Shown here: positions 38,017-47,461 of the stretch, one piece after another
How positions within the stretch are numbered: the first letter of the stretch is position 1
Layout of the letters: each line of letters begins with the position of its first letter
IMG/VR virus record: IMGVR_UViG_3300020202_000090
Coordinates: 1 to 53,195 of that record
From: a virus
Direction: 5' to 3' (one strand)
DNA: 53,195 bases
Position numbers and translations under genes: made by a program
Notes under the pieces: generated by a model
What the model saw: the letters and a program-made list of their open reading frames with translations, nothing else
Database searches by the model: none
Told to the model about the DNA's origin: nothing

Positions 38017-40213
38017 ATTAACCGCAAGACACCCCTTACAAATTCCAGTCACTCCAGAAATGGAGTTAGAGTTAGTTAGAATCCTCCGGTCAGATTATGA
38101 AGCCGCTAAACAAGCTCGTGAAAAGAAAGACTTTGGACTTACGAGCAAGGGTGACAAAATCGGCCATGACGAGTTTATTAAAAGTCTTACGGATTTATAC
38201 AATTCCCGCAGAGAACCTAAAACAACGCCATGGAAGTTCTGTTCTAACCGTTCATTAAGAATCGCCACTTCCATTTTAGATACTATTTGCGCTCGGCTTA
38301 CGCCAAGTATTGTAAATCAAGATTTAATCAGATGGTTTCCGGGTGAATCTAAAGATAAACCCAAAGTAGAAAGAATTAACAAATTCATGAATTGGTGGAT
38401 TTGGGTCAGGTCTGAACTTCAAAGTTTCTTTGAAATTTACGTTAAACAAACCGCAGGATTTGGAGATTCGCTAACTGAGACCACTTACGAGATTGATCCT
38501 ATAGATACGGGAAATACAATCGAAACTCCAGTGACGGATGAGATGGGTAATCAGTTAATGGAGCAAGATGGGACTCCTGCGGTGATTAAATCTAGGGATA
38601 TACGGTTAAATGAAAAAACTTGTTCTATAGTTCACCCGAAAATGAAAGTCTTTTTACAGGAGGGTTCAAGAGACATCCATAAAGAGCCTGTTGTGATTGA
38701 AGAAGAAATGCTTTATCGAGATTTAGAAGACGGTGAAGCTCAGGGGAAGTTTGTAAACGTTCAATCAGTTTTAAAAACTTTAATTCCCGTAGAAATTTCT
38801 TCTGGAACTAATCTAAGCGACGAAGAGCAAGAAAAAATTAAAAATATAAAAATCAGAAACGTTCCCGTTAAGGTCCATAAAGAATATTTAAACTTTGATG
38901 TTGATGGTGACGGTTTTGCAGAAGATATAAAAATTTATGTCAGTCTTGAGCATAGCTTATTCCTTGGTGGAATCGCGGTTAAAAACCTTACTAAGTCTGG
39001 ACGCAGGGGATTACATTTTCAAAAATTTGATGACCGTTTAGATAGACCAACAGAGAATGACGGAGAAGGAATCCTTGAAAAAGTTAAAGAGTTAGCTGAA
39101 GAAATTGACGCTATTTTCAATCAATTAACCGATGCGAATACGTTAAGTATTTTACGTCCTGGATTTTATGACCCTATGGGAAATCTTTCCGCTGCGGTCA
39201 TGAAATTATCTCCGAATAAATTAACTCCGGTTCCTGACCCTTCTAGAAATGTTTACTTCCCAGACATGAAGGTAAAGATTGATCAATTAATTCTTGCGAT
39301 TCGTCTCGTTCTTGAATTTATTGAACGCCTCACAGCGGCATCTTCTTACGTTTTAGGAAAAGAATCTGAAACCGTTGGTGGATCTGGGACCGCTACGCGC
39401 ACGAATGCGATTATGCAATCAGCGGATACTCGTTTTGAAGCCCCGGCTAAAAGACTTCGTAGAGGTGCTTCTAAAATCCTCAAGCAGCATTTAGACATTC
39501 TCCAGCTCAACATTCCTCCAGGACTTGAAACGCGGGTTTTGGGAGAAAAAGGCGAACAAATTTTCCAAGCTGGTGAGCTCTCCGCTGAAGGAATCTCTGG
39601 GGAGTTTGATTGCTTCCTATTACCTGATCCGTCTCAAGGTTCTAAACAGACCGAACGCGATTTAGCAAATATGTTTTATGGGATCTTGATCAATAATCCT
39701 TTAGTTGGTACGGACCCAGCCAAGATTTATAAAATTACAGCGGACATTATCAAAAGTTGGGACAAAGACCCCGAAGAATTTTTAGGCCCTCAACCTGAAA
39801 TGGATGATATCGACTCTCCAGAGGATGAGAATACTCTGATTGTTCAAGGTGACTTTACCCGTGTAAGAGCCCAGCTTCCAGAGAATCATCTATTACACAT
39901 CCAGAAACACATGGATTTGATGAAAAGTCCGTCTTTATTGAAACTTCCTCCTCATTTACAGCAAGAAATCATGCAAGTAACCCAAAATCACATTATGGAG
40001 CATCAGCAGATGCTTCAGATGATGATCGCTTTATCACAAAAAGTTACAGGAGGTGGTGGTGGACCAGTTAACCCAGGAGCAGATCAAGGAGACCCTAGCG
40101 GAGCTGATAAGACTCCGGAACAATCCGGGATGGAACAAGTTGCAGGCCCGCTTGGAAAGTCGCTTGATAGTAAGAGAAAAGGAGAAAGCGGAACTCTTGC
40201 GCAGGGCGGATGA
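37976..40213 (+). CDS. portal protein
   Basis: 745 aa; AGAAGGAAATC then ATG. A long protein with KFCSNRSLRIATSILDTICARL near the start, a beta-rich middle, and helical ASSYVLGKESETVGGSGTATRTNAIMQSADTRFEAPAKRL typical of portals, ending in a Gly/Asp-rich tail. Its 3' end is dual coding with the following gene. Confidence 0.8.
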   Translation: MATKALKTEPKTPELTARHPLQIPVTPEMELELVRILRSDYEAAKQAREKKDFGLTSKGDKIGHDEFIKSLTDLYNSRREPKTTPWKFCSNRSLRIATSILDTICARLTPSIVNQDLIRWFPGESKDKPKVERINKFMNWWIWVRSELQSFFEIYVKQTAGFGDSLTETTYEIDPIDTGNTIETPVTDEMGNQLMEQDGTPAVIKSRDIRLNEKTCSIVHPKMKVFLQEGSRDIHKEPVVIEEEMLYRDLEDGEAQGKFVNVQSVLKTLIPVEISSGTNLSDEEQEKIKNIKIRNVPVKVHKEYLNFDVDGDGFAEDIKIYVSLEHSLFLGGIAVKNLTKSGRRGLHFQKFDDRLDRPTENDGEGILEKVKELAEEIDAIFNQLTDANTLSILRPGFYDPMGNLSAAVMKLSPNKLTPVPDPSRNVYFPDMKVKIDQLILAIRLVLEFIERLTAASSYVLGKESETVGGSGTATRTNAIMQSADTRFEAPAKRLRRGASKILKQHLDILQLNIPPGLETRVLGEKGEQIFQAGELSAEGISGEFDCFLLPDPSQGSKQTERDLANMFYGILINNPLVGTDPAKIYKITADIIKSWDKDPEEFLGPQPEMDDIDSPEDENTLIVQGDFTRVRAQLPENHLLHIQKHMDLMKSPSLLKLPPHLQQEIMQVTQNHIMEHQQMLQMMIALSQKVTGGGGGPVNPGADQGDPSGADKTPEQSGMEQVAGPLGKSLDSKRKGESGTLAQGG

Positions 40214-40358
40214 AGATTCTTGCAAAAAAGCCCTTTATATCCAAGGTTTATGCGACGGCTACGACCTAAGTCGTCCAGAACTCGAAAGGTACATCGACGA
40301 ACTCAATTTAAGTCTCGGTATTGACCCAGATTTTGATAATGCGGATGACGACTTATAA
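40059..40358 (+). CDS. hypothetical protein overprinting the portal end
   Basis: AGGAGG (40048-40053) precedes GTG 40059, giving 99 aa that overlap the portal by 155 nt. The product is a hydrophilic helical protein (QEQIKETLAELIRL; RLIVREKEKAELLRRADED) with an acidic C-terminus, while the portal frame here is low-complexity glycine. Possibly a head accessory protein. Confidence 0.55.
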   Translation: MDQLTQEQIKETLAELIRLRNNPGWNKLQARLESRLIVREKEKAELLRRADEDSCKKALYIQGLCDGYDLSRPELERYIDELNLSLGIDPDFDNADDDL

Positions 40359-40371
40359 TAAAGTTAAAAAT

Positions 40372-40406
40372 TTTTTGTCTACTTATCTCCCAATAGTAGA
40401 TAAAAA
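40372..40406. promoter_or_regulatory. 12-bp hairpin TTTTTGTCTACT / AGTAGATAAAAA
   Basis: Arms 40372-40383 and 40395-40406 pair over 12 bp (one GT) around an 11-nt loop, in the gap before the scaffold gene. A TATAAT box (40408-40413 approx) and AGGAG follow. It could be a promoter-proximal operator or an mRNA stem that adjusts translation. Confidence 0.4.
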
Positions 40407-40426
40407 TATAATAATAGGAGATTTCA

Positions 40427-41299
40427 ATGGGGAAGAACCAGGAAAAACCTGAGGACCAGGAATTAGAAGTAGAAGTTGAAGATAAAAAACCTGAGCAAGA
40501 AACTGTGACGGTTAACCTTGATGAAAAAAAAGAGGAAAAGCAACAACCTCAATACATTACCAAGGATGAGTTTGACAAACTCCACAAAAGAAACGAATAC
40601 ACGAATCGTAAGTTAGAAAAAGCTCTTAAACAATTAGAGGAGTTTAATTCTAGGTTTACTCAACCGCGCGAACAAGAGATTCAGCCGCAACATAACGCGG
40701 AAGATATTTTAAAAGGACGTAATGACGTCTCTCAGTTTAAAGATTCCGAGATTGAAACCATTAGCAATAAGCAGCTTGATGAAATTGCAATGGATAACTG
40801 GCAACTTGCGGTGGATATCCGCACGAAGAAAGTCATTAACGCTCAGGCTAAACAACAAAACAGATTAAATGAAGCTCAGGGACGAGTAAAAACTTTGGAA
40901 AATTCACAAAAAGCAGTTCTGGAAGCGTTTCCTGAAATTACAAATCCAGACAGCGAAGTGGCTCAAGCTTATAACGAAATTTTAAACGAAGACTCAAGTT
41001 TACTTAGTAATCCCGTGGGTCCTGAAGTTGCGATGGCTCGCATGATTAAAAAGTACGGATATAAGCCCTCTTCAATCCAAAGCACGATCAACTCTGAAAT
41101 CGAAACTGAAGTCCAGCGTCGCCAGAGGATTGGAGCAGGGTCGATTACACCTGCTAGGAATATTAACAGTAATACTGTAGTGCTGACCAAAGATCAGATC
41201 GCATCTGCAAAATCAAACAATATACCGCTAGCGCAGTTTGGAAAGATGTATCAACTGCAACAGCGAGACTTTCGTGAAGGAGTAACCGTCGATGAGTGA
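40427..41299 (+). CDS. capsid scaffolding protein
   Basis: 290 aa. Very acidic and Gln/Lys-rich N-terminus (EKPEDQELEVEVEDKKPEQ), coiled-coil middle (YTNRKLEKALKQLEEFNSRF), and a helical C-terminus. Position between portal and capsid with no fold of its own fits a scaffold expelled after assembly. Confidence 0.65.
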   Translation: MGKNQEKPEDQELEVEVEDKKPEQETVTVNLDEKKEEKQQPQYITKDEFDKLHKRNEYTNRKLEKALKQLEEFNSRFTQPREQEIQPQHNAEDILKGRNDVSQFKDSEIETISNKQLDEIAMDNWQLAVDIRTKKVINAQAKQQNRLNEAQGRVKTLENSQKAVLEAFPEITNPDSEVAQAYNEILNEDSSLLSNPVGPEVAMARMIKKYGYKPSSIQSTINSEIETEVQRRQRIGAGSITPARNINSNTVVLTKDQIASAKSNNIPLAQFGKMYQLQQRDFREGVTVDE

Positions 41300-41858
41300 C
41301 GAGAAGAAGAATCCATTAAGTTTTTTTAATAAAAAACCGGAGCAATCCGAGACTAAGACCCCAACTGAGGCGCAACCAGAAATTCAGCGAATATTAATGA
41401 GCGAAGCTGACGCTTACATTGCGGACCTCATGAAAGGTCAACCCAAGACCCTTGATGAAGTGCAAGTAAAGGTGATGGACAAAGATACCAATGTCCACCG
41501 TCTTTCGCTTCCTAAAGAGCTTGAGCAATTTGAAGACAAGTTTGTTTTTCGTTGGTTAATGAAAGACAAGCGCAGTCTTGATTATTCCTGTGGAGTCAGG
41601 GGATGGGTGATCGTAAGTTCACGCCATTTCGGTAATCTCCCAAGACATTTATTTACCGCCAACGGCTCGATTGAACGAGGAGACTCGATTTTGGGATTTA
41701 TTTCCCGGGAAAGAGCTGAAGAGATTCGTCGGGAACCTGGTGAGAAATCCACTAACTTAATTAAAGGCACATTTCAAAAACACAAAGATGATCCTCGCTA
41801 TTACACACCGGACGCTTCTACTAATGAAGCTGAGGGCCGTGAAGTGGTGAGAATCTAG
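41292..41858 (+). CDS. head morphogenesis protein, hypothetical
   Basis: 188 aa, overlapping the scaffold by 8 nt. Disordered N-terminus, then a compact region (KFVFRWLMKDKRSLDYSCGVRGW; RERAEEIRREPGEKS). No family recognised; a capsid accessory role is inferred from position. Confidence 0.5.
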   Translation: MSDEKKNPLSFFNKKPEQSETKTPTEAQPEIQRILMSEADAYIADLMKGQPKTLDEVQVKVMDKDTNVHRLSLPKELEQFEDKFVFRWLMKDKRSLDYSCGVRGWVIVSSRHFGNLPRHLFTANGSIERGDSILGFISRERAEEIRREPGEKSTNLIKGTFQKHKDDPRYYTPDASTNEAEGREVVRI

Positions 41859-41867
41859 GAGTAGAGA

Positions 41868-42479
41868 ATGGCTAACGACGATGCAATTGCAGCGCGTGGC
41901 GGGTTACTCCCTGTTCAGTTTCCTTACGGAAATTTTCGTAAGGGACTTTACAAATTAACAACGTCGGCTGTGGCTGTTTACATTGGCCAACCGATGGATC
42001 TTGACTCAAATGGTCAAGTTGTTCCGGCGACGGTCGGTGACAATGCGTTCATTTTGGGTCCTGTTGTTGGTTTTACTGATACGAACAAGGGCGGTCTTCC
42101 AAGCGGCATGAATTCACTTTCACAGGGCGGATATTTACCCGCATTAACTGATGCTTATGTTCAGATCGCTGATGACCCGAATCAGCTTTTTATGATTCAG
42201 GAAGACACTGGCGGTTCTGCACTTACGCAGTCTGCTGTAGGAAATACAGCCGCGATTATACCGAGAACTTCAAGCGGAAGCACTGTAACTGGCTACTCAA
42301 CATTTGAACTTGACCGTTCAGATATTGCTGCCGATTCAGCTGGTTCTTTAAAAGTTGTCGGATTGGTTGATTACATGAATTCTGACGGAACAAGCAACGA
42401 TTTTGGCAACTACTCAAAACTACTGGTCAGAATCAATCATCACAGATTAGGCCAAGGTAGCTTGAGTGCAGCCATCTAA
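41868..42479 (+). CDS. head decoration-like protein
   Basis: 203 aa of beta-rich sequence with many Gly/Ser/Asp, such as MANDDAIAARGGLLPVQFPYG and YLPALTDAYVQIADDPNQLF. These features and the position directly before the capsid gene fit the decoration or head-stabilising proteins seen before HK97-type capsids. Confidence 0.6.
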   Translation: MANDDAIAARGGLLPVQFPYGNFRKGLYKLTTSAVAVYIGQPMDLDSNGQVVPATVGDNAFILGPVVGFTDTNKGGLPSGMNSLSQGGYLPALTDAYVQIADDPNQLFMIQEDTGGSALTQSAVGNTAAIIPRTSSGSTVTGYSTFELDRSDIAADSAGSLKVVGLVDYMNSDGTSNDFGNYSKLLVRINHHRLGQGSLSAAI

Positions 42480-42493
42480 CAAGGAGATAGGAA

Positions 42494-43414
42494 ATGAATC
42501 GAAGTCAGTTTAATAAATCGGTCGTTCCGGGACTCTTCTCGTTTATGGTTGATGCCTATAGACGCAGAAACTCGGAATCAATCTGGAAACAACTGGTTAC
42601 AGTTAAGGAATCTAAGCGGGCTTATGAGGAATCTGCCTACTTCGGAGGCCTTGGCTTACCAGCTAAGAAACCGGAATCGCAACCCATTGTGTACGATGAC
42701 ATGGTGCAAGGTCCCACAAAACGCTGGACCCACATCACTTACGGTCTAGGTACGACTATTACGGAAGAAATGATCGAAGATAACCTCTACGATGACATTC
42801 CGACCGAAATGGCTGATCAGACCAAAGAGATTGGATCTAGCTTTGCTGAACTTTGGGAAGTATTGGTTCATGACATTTTTAACAACGGCGCGAATACAAA
42901 TAACCACACAGCAGGAGATGGTTTAGCAGTTTTTTCAGCCTCCCACGTTTCTTTACGTGGCGGGACTTGGTCTAACTTGTTAGCCCCGGCTTCTGATTTG
43001 TCCGCAACCTCTCTTCAAACCGCTATTCAGACGTTTGAGCAAACCAAAGACGATTCTGGTAAATACCAGATCATCAAGCCTAAATTCATTCTTGTGAATC
43101 CTCAACAGGAATGGAAAGTGCGTGAGCTTTTGGATTCTCAATTCGATCCTGAATCTGCCAACAATGCAGTCAATACGATTACATCTCGTAAGTTGAAGCC
43201 CATCATCTCTCCGTACTACACGGATACTGATGCCTTCACGTTGATTGCAGATCCAGCGAACTCCAAATCCGGCATCATTGCCTTCTTCCGGCGCAAACCT
43301 AAATTTGCGATGGACGGAGATTTTGATTCTGGTGATGCGAAGTTCAAAGGAACGGCACGGTTTTCGGTGGAAGTGAATAAACCAAATAATTTGTTCCATT
43401 CTGCGGGAGCCTAA
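42494..43414 (+). CDS. major capsid protein (HK97-type, Mu gpT-like)
   Basis: 306 aa; AAGGAGATAGG before the ATG. N-terminal helix (NKSVVPGLFSFMVDAYRRR), the E-loop/P-domain region RWTHITYGLGTTITEEMIEDN, and LAVFSASHVSLRGG with FRRKPKFAMDGDF near the C-terminus. The pattern resembles gpT-like heads. Expected to be the most abundant virion protein. Confidence 0.75.
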   Translation: MNRSQFNKSVVPGLFSFMVDAYRRRNSESIWKQLVTVKESKRAYEESAYFGGLGLPAKKPESQPIVYDDMVQGPTKRWTHITYGLGTTITEEMIEDNLYDDIPTEMADQTKEIGSSFAELWEVLVHDIFNNGANTNNHTAGDGLAVFSASHVSLRGGTWSNLLAPASDLSATSLQTAIQTFEQTKDDSGKYQIIKPKFILVNPQQEWKVRELLDSQFDPESANNAVNTITSRKLKPIISPYYTDTDAFTLIADPANSKSGIIAFFRRKPKFAMDGDFDSGDAKFKGTARFSVEVNKPNNLFHSAGA

Positions 43415-43421
43415 CCAAATT

Positions 43422-43443
43422 GAGGGGTCCGAAAGGGCCCCTC
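43422..43443 (+). terminator. GC-rich hairpin after the capsid gene
   Basis: GAGGGGTCC-GAAA-GGGCCCCTC, 9 bp with one GT and a GNRA tetraloop, starts 8 nt after the capsid stop. The following TAATTTAAA is only a weak U-tract, so it may be a partial terminator or an mRNA stabiliser that raises capsid expression. Confidence 0.55.
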
Positions 43444-43490
43444 TAATTTAAAGCCCTTACTTTGCTTTAGTGGTAAGGCGAAAGGAAAAA

Positions 43491-43886
43491 ATGCCTTCAA
43501 GATTTCCGTATGGAATTAGCTTTGTTAAACCAGGCGTAGCCTCTTCGGAATACACGTTTACCGCTGGCGATCAAACTCCAGACGTTTCATTTGGAACCTA
43601 TTTCGTTACAGGAGCATCATCTTTAACTATTACTCGTTTCGATGGTGGTGAACGTGGAAAAATTATTTTCTTACGTTGTAACACTGGCGGAGCTGTAACG
43701 ATTCAAAATAGTGCTGGCGGAATCAATATTTCAAATATTGTTTTAGCTAATGTTGGGACTGCTCTGATTTATTCTGCATCTGGTGGTAACGCAGTGATGT
43801 TGAATAATGAAGTTATGGCGTTTGCTTGTAACGGTACAGATTGGGATTACGTCGGAACTAGGACTGTTTTTAGTTCGCAGGTTTAA
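43491..43886 (+). CDS. virion fibre-like protein, 131 aa
   Basis: AAAGGAAAA precedes ATG 43491; an upstream in-frame GTG lacks a site. Beta-strand repeats (SSLTITRFDGGERGKIIFL, VTIQNSAGGINISNIVL) ending in NGTDWDYVGTR, a pattern of short trimeric beta-helix modules. Shares this module with the next gene. Confidence 0.5.
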   Translation: MPSRFPYGISFVKPGVASSEYTFTAGDQTPDVSFGTYFVTGASSLTITRFDGGERGKIIFLRCNTGGAVTIQNSAGGINISNIVLANVGTALIYSASGGNAVMLNNEVMAFACNGTDWDYVGTRTVFSSQV

Positions 43887-43888
43887 TA

Positions 43889-44446
43889 GTGGCTAGGATA
43901 AGCCGCTTCCGAAAGAAGGATTCTGAGAGATCAGGATTCACCTATAAAGAACAACAATTAGTTTTAGATGAAGGTGTTCTTGTAGGTCCCGATGAGTTTG
44001 ACACCCCTCCACCGTCTAAAAAATCTTTAGGCGGGGAGGGTGAGGTCACTCCTGGAAACACTCGTTCTGATTATGAAGATTACGAGACTCCAGATGAGAA
44101 TCAGATCAAGACTCAATATGTAACTACCAGCGGGATAAGGTTTGATCGTAAGAGTTATGAGTCGTCCGGTGAGACGCTTCCCGCTGGATATTTCTACATA
44201 GTCGGTAGTAATCAAGAAGTCAATATTACTGCGAATCCTCAAGTTTCTTTAGGTCAGCAAAACGATAGACTTACTTTGGAGTGTGTCGGGTCTGCTGTCA
44301 TCCTCGAAAATGGAAGCGGTCTTAATCTTCGCACTATTTTCCGCATGGATTCAGGTGCAATTCTCAATCTTTTTTTTAGCGCAACAGATAATCTTTGGCA
44401 TGAAACAAGTCGAAGCCATAGAACAAAAAATTTAGGAGCTTATTAA
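43889..44446 (+). CDS. virion protein with disordered N-terminus, 185 aa
   Basis: GTG start. N-terminal basic/acidic disordered part (FDTPPPSKKSLGGEGE) and a C-terminal beta module (RLTLECVGSAVILENGSG ... LFFSATDNLWHETSR) similar to the preceding gene, suggesting a duplicated fibre/knob domain on the capsid or tail. Confidence 0.5.
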   Translation: MARISRFRKKDSERSGFTYKEQQLVLDEGVLVGPDEFDTPPPSKKSLGGEGEVTPGNTRSDYEDYETPDENQIKTQYVTTSGIRFDRKSYESSGETLPAGYFYIVGSNQEVNITANPQVSLGQQNDRLTLECVGSAVILENGSGLNLRTIFRMDSGAILNLFFSATDNLWHETSRSHRTKNLGAY

Positions 44447-44447
44447 C

Positions 44448-44744
44448 ATGGCAAATAAGATGGTAGGAAACACCTACATCATAGATACAAGCTCAGGAAA
44501 TACGGCTTTGCCTTGGTTTTCTGATGCTAAAGTTCAAGCAATTAGTTTTTGGGGATCAGGAACGACTTCAATAATTAGGCTTTCAGGTTCTGATACTACA
44601 AATATTGTTGCAACTCTTGCGATTAGTCAAGCACCGACCGGAGGAGCAGGTGGGACTGACAATATTTATTTGGGGGGTGTTTCTTTTAGTGAAATGAAAG
44701 TTCCGACATTAACAGCTGGAACAGCTTGGATTTATTTCGTATGA
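44448..44744 (+). CDS. small beta-rich virion protein, 98 aa
   Basis: Short strands and glycine turns (NTYIIDTSSGNTALPWFSD; TLAISQAPTGGAGG). Starts 1 base after the preceding stop. No family recognised. Confidence 0.5.
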   Translation: MANKMVGNTYIIDTSSGNTALPWFSDAKVQAISFWGSGTTSIIRLSGSDTTNIVATLAISQAPTGGAGGTDNIYLGGVSFSEMKVPTLTAGTAWIYFV

Positions 44745-45037
44745 CCATTTACGAGCATAAAACATCAATGACAGTGAGCGCTGGATCAGTCTCAACGTTA
44801 ACTTTAAATATTCCAGGAGGAATTTTAAAGAATGTTTTAGTGAGAGCAAATACGAGTACGACGATTTTTCGAGCGAATCTTACAGATGGTGTAGACACCA
44901 GAGTTAATTGGGATTACGAACAAGGCGAATTAAACGATCAAACCATTTCTTTCCCAATGTCTGGAACTTACACGTTTAACATTACGAATGCGAGCCCAAA
45001 TGACACTTTTCGGATTATTCTCTCGGTCCAAGAATAA
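44741..45037 (+). CDS. small beta-rich virion protein, 98 aa
   Basis: ATG 44741 overlaps the preceding stop (GTATGA). The product (MTIYEHKTSMTVSAGSVSTL ... GTYTFNITNASPND) has an Ig/jelly-roll-like strand pattern. Likely a head or tail accessory. Confidence 0.5.
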   Translation: MTIYEHKTSMTVSAGSVSTLTLNIPGGILKNVLVRANTSTTIFRANLTDGVDTRVNWDYEQGELNDQTISFPMSGTYTFNITNASPNDTFRIILSVQE

Positions 45038-45212
45038 AAATAAAGAAATTGAGAAGAACTCTTTCGATTTAGGTTTTATTTCTGGTTACGAGCAAGGTTT
45101 TAAAAAAGGTTTAGATCTAAGCCAAGAGATTACTGAAAAGACAATTAAGCAAATTAAGTCTAAGACAATTGAAGAAACGATAAAAAGGCTTAACAATGCC
45201 GACGGTTTATAG
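45000..45212 (+). CDS. small charged protein, 70 aa
   Basis: ATG 45000 (MTLFGLFSRSKNKNKEIEKN) or the ATG at 44988. N-terminal basic stretch, GFISGYEQGFKKGLDLSQE and a lysine-rich helix. It overlaps both neighbours. Possibly a structural adaptor. Confidence 0.45.
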   Translation: MTLFGLFSRSKNKNKEIEKNSFDLGFISGYEQGFKKGLDLSQEITEKTIKQIKSKTIEETIKRLNNADGL

Positions 45213-45495
45213 ACGTTCTACAAATTTATTAGCTTCTGTTTTAACCACTCGGTTAATTAACATTCCAACCTCTCCAACGACTGTGGTAAGAATTACTTCT
45301 GGAGCGAAAGCGATATTTTTCACCAATATTGGAGCTTCAACGGTTGTTTTTGGAGACACTTCACTTACTGCTGGGAGCGGAAATATTTTATTTTATTCGA
45401 TGTCAGATGGTTTTAATCCAGTACAGGGAGATTTTGCTATCTACTTTATTGCAGACTCAGCACAAGGCCGAATTGCGGTCAATGAGTATGTATGA
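45196..45495 (+). CDS. beta-rich virion protein, 99 aa
   Basis: Alternating strands (TTRLINIPTSPTTVVRITSG; AIFFTNIGASTVVFGDTS) with NEYV end. Similar in style to the two preceding small virion genes. Position suggests a fibre base or head fibre. Confidence 0.5.
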   Translation: MPTVYRRSTNLLASVLTTRLINIPTSPTTVVRITSGAKAIFFTNIGASTVVFGDTSLTAGSGNILFYSMSDGFNPVQGDFAIYFIADSAQGRIAVNEYV

Positions 45496-47135
45496 GCGGG
45501 ATACCTCCACTCAAGATTTCAACGACTGACGGTTCCTTTGCTCAAATTCCTGTTTTTGAGTTGGAATTGTCCGGTGGAACTCTCCAGAAATTAAGTCCTT
45601 CAAAAGTCAGACTTCTTATTGGCGGCGCCCAAGGTCCTTCTGGACCTCCAGGAGCTTCAGTGGTTTATGCTCCAACAGGTGGACCTTATGTTACTTTCGC
45701 TACCGACGCCGGTCTCTCAAATGAGCATGTTTTAACAGCCTCTGACAATATCACAATAACTACGAGCGCGACCGCCGTCCTAATTTCTGCAACCACTTCT
45801 AATATTTCAGGAAAACAAGATTCCATCACATTCCCTTTATCAATTGGAAGCGGCGGTACTGGAAGATCCACTACTGGAAACTATGCCACAATTCTAGGGA
45901 ATAGTGCTGGTTTTCAATTCTTTGCTATTCAAGCTTCGGACAATATTACGATTACTAATGCTGGTACAAGCATTTTAATTAGTGCAACTACAAATGCCGG
46001 AGGAGGTTCTGGTGCCTCTACAGCTGGAAATTATGTTGTCTTTTCTTCAGACACTGGATTATCTAACGAGAAGGTTTTGACAGCTGGATCAAGTGTCAAC
46101 ATTACGACTGATGCTACAGCAATTTACATTAATGCTCTTACGAATGCTGCTGGTGGAGTTGTTTATGCCCCGACAGGGGGTTTTTACATAACCTATACTG
46201 CTGATACATTACTTGCTTCAGAGAAAGTTCTTGCTGCTGGTTCCTCTGTAACTATTACAACCGATTCTACTTCTATATTTATTAACGCTCTTACAAACGC
46301 AGCTGGTGGAGTTGTATATGCGCCAACAGGTGGAAATTACATAGCCTTTGCGGCTGATTCCAATTTATCCAACGAGAAAGTTTTACAAGCCAGCAATGCG
46401 ACTATAAGCATAGTTACTGATTCCACTGGTTTTTACATTTCCGCAAACACTGGCGCTGGAAGCGGGAGTGGAACTGTAAACACAGGCTCTGCTACTTATT
46501 TAGCCTATTATCCAGCCTCTGGAACTACAGTAGATGATACGACAATTAGCGTTTCTACTGGTTCTGGTATTGCCCCATTCAATGTCTCAATTTTAACTTC
46601 TGGGATTGCTTCGCCATCTAGTGGAGACTTCTGGACTCAAAGTTCCAGTAATCAAATTTTGATTGGCGTTAGAAGTAATAACTCTAATTATTTCACAATG
46701 GCGATGACTGGTTGGTACCTTCCTTTGGTTAGTACTTCTGGATACATAACTACGGCTCAGACGACCACAGATACTAATTTGGTTAATATTACAAATATGA
46801 GATTTCCAATTGGAGCAAATGAAATTTGGAGTGCTGAATTTTACGCAAGCACTGGAGAGTCTGGTGCAGCGGGCGGTCGTTTCGGAGTGAATGTTCCTGT
46901 TGGTGCTACCCTTGGTGGTTCCGGTCGTGGAACCGTTGCTTCTGGAGAAATTATTGTTAACACGGCATCAACCGTGGCGGTAACAGTTGCTAGCGCATCG
47001 GTTGTGCTCCAAGTCTTAATCCAAAACAGTTCAAATGCTGGAGATGTCCAAATGCGATTCGCATCCGCTAATACTACTATCACTACAACGGTAAATGGCA
47101 ATGGAACCTATTTCTTCGCAAGAAGAATACTTTAA
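45492..47135 (+). CDS. tail fibre with collagen-like and tandem repeats
   Basis: 547 aa. Residues about 38-56 contain GPSGPPG (collagen-like). Then about five imperfect 50-aa repeats, three with VVYAPTGG at start and NALTNAAGG near end (from 45661, 46157 and 46310). The C-terminal 200 residues are a globular beta domain with receptor-binding character (WYLPLVSTSGYITTAQ). Repeats would let recombination vary fibre length. Confidence 0.65.
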   Translation: MSGIPPLKISTTDGSFAQIPVFELELSGGTLQKLSPSKVRLLIGGAQGPSGPPGASVVYAPTGGPYVTFATDAGLSNEHVLTASDNITITTSATAVLISATTSNISGKQDSITFPLSIGSGGTGRSTTGNYATILGNSAGFQFFAIQASDNITITNAGTSILISATTNAGGGSGASTAGNYVVFSSDTGLSNEKVLTAGSSVNITTDATAIYINALTNAAGGVVYAPTGGFYITYTADTLLASEKVLAAGSSVTITTDSTSIFINALTNAAGGVVYAPTGGNYIAFAADSNLSNEKVLQASNATISIVTDSTGFYISANTGAGSGSGTVNTGSATYLAYYPASGTTVDDTTISVSTGSGIAPFNVSILTSGIASPSSGDFWTQSSSNQILIGVRSNNSNYFTMAMTGWYLPLVSTSGYITTAQTTTDTNLVNITNMRFPIGANEIWSAEFYASTGESGAAGGRFGVNVPVGATLGGSGRGTVASGEIIVNTASTVAVTVASASVVLQVLIQNSSNAGDVQMRFASANTTITTTVNGNGTYFFARRIL

Positions 47136-47145
47136 GGAGAATTAA

Positions 47146-47457
47146 ATGGCAGTTAATCACATAGCTTTTAACGATCAAACAACTCACGGGAGACTTTTAC
47201 GTCGAGCACTACAACAGCAGGAAGAAGGTCTACAAAACCTAAATGAAGTCATCGCTACCATGGCATTGATGATTGATGGTGACGGCTCAGATGCAACGCA
47301 TTTCGCCTACGCAACACCTAAGTTTGGATTCACCAATGACGCGGCGGCAAAGGCAGCGTGGGATGAACTGAATAGTCTCGCGGGAAAACTGAACACCGAT
47401 GGCAGTGTCACGTTCGTAAACGCTGCTATGAAACAGGCATTCAACAAATTCAGATAA
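47146..47457 (+). CDS. hypothetical virion protein, 103 aa
   Basis: AAGGAGA precedes the ATG. Helical N-terminus (GRLLRRALQQQEEGLQNL), then an alpha/beta region. No family known; between two fibre genes. Confidence 0.5.
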   Translation: MAVNHIAFNDQTTHGRLLRRALQQQEEGLQNLNEVIATMALMIDGDGSDATHFAYATPKFGFTNDAAAKAAWDELNSLAGKLNTDGSVTFVNAAMKQAFNKFR

Positions 47458-47461
47458 GACG

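Noticed and set aside
43415-43490. Second dyad CCTTAC...GTAAGG after the capsid gene
   Set aside because: Weak 6-bp stem with a long loop; the stronger hairpin at 43422-43443 explains the region.
45661-46460. Tandem DNA repeats as a mobile element
   Set aside because: The repeats stay in frame and encode fibre modules; no transposase or terminal repeats.
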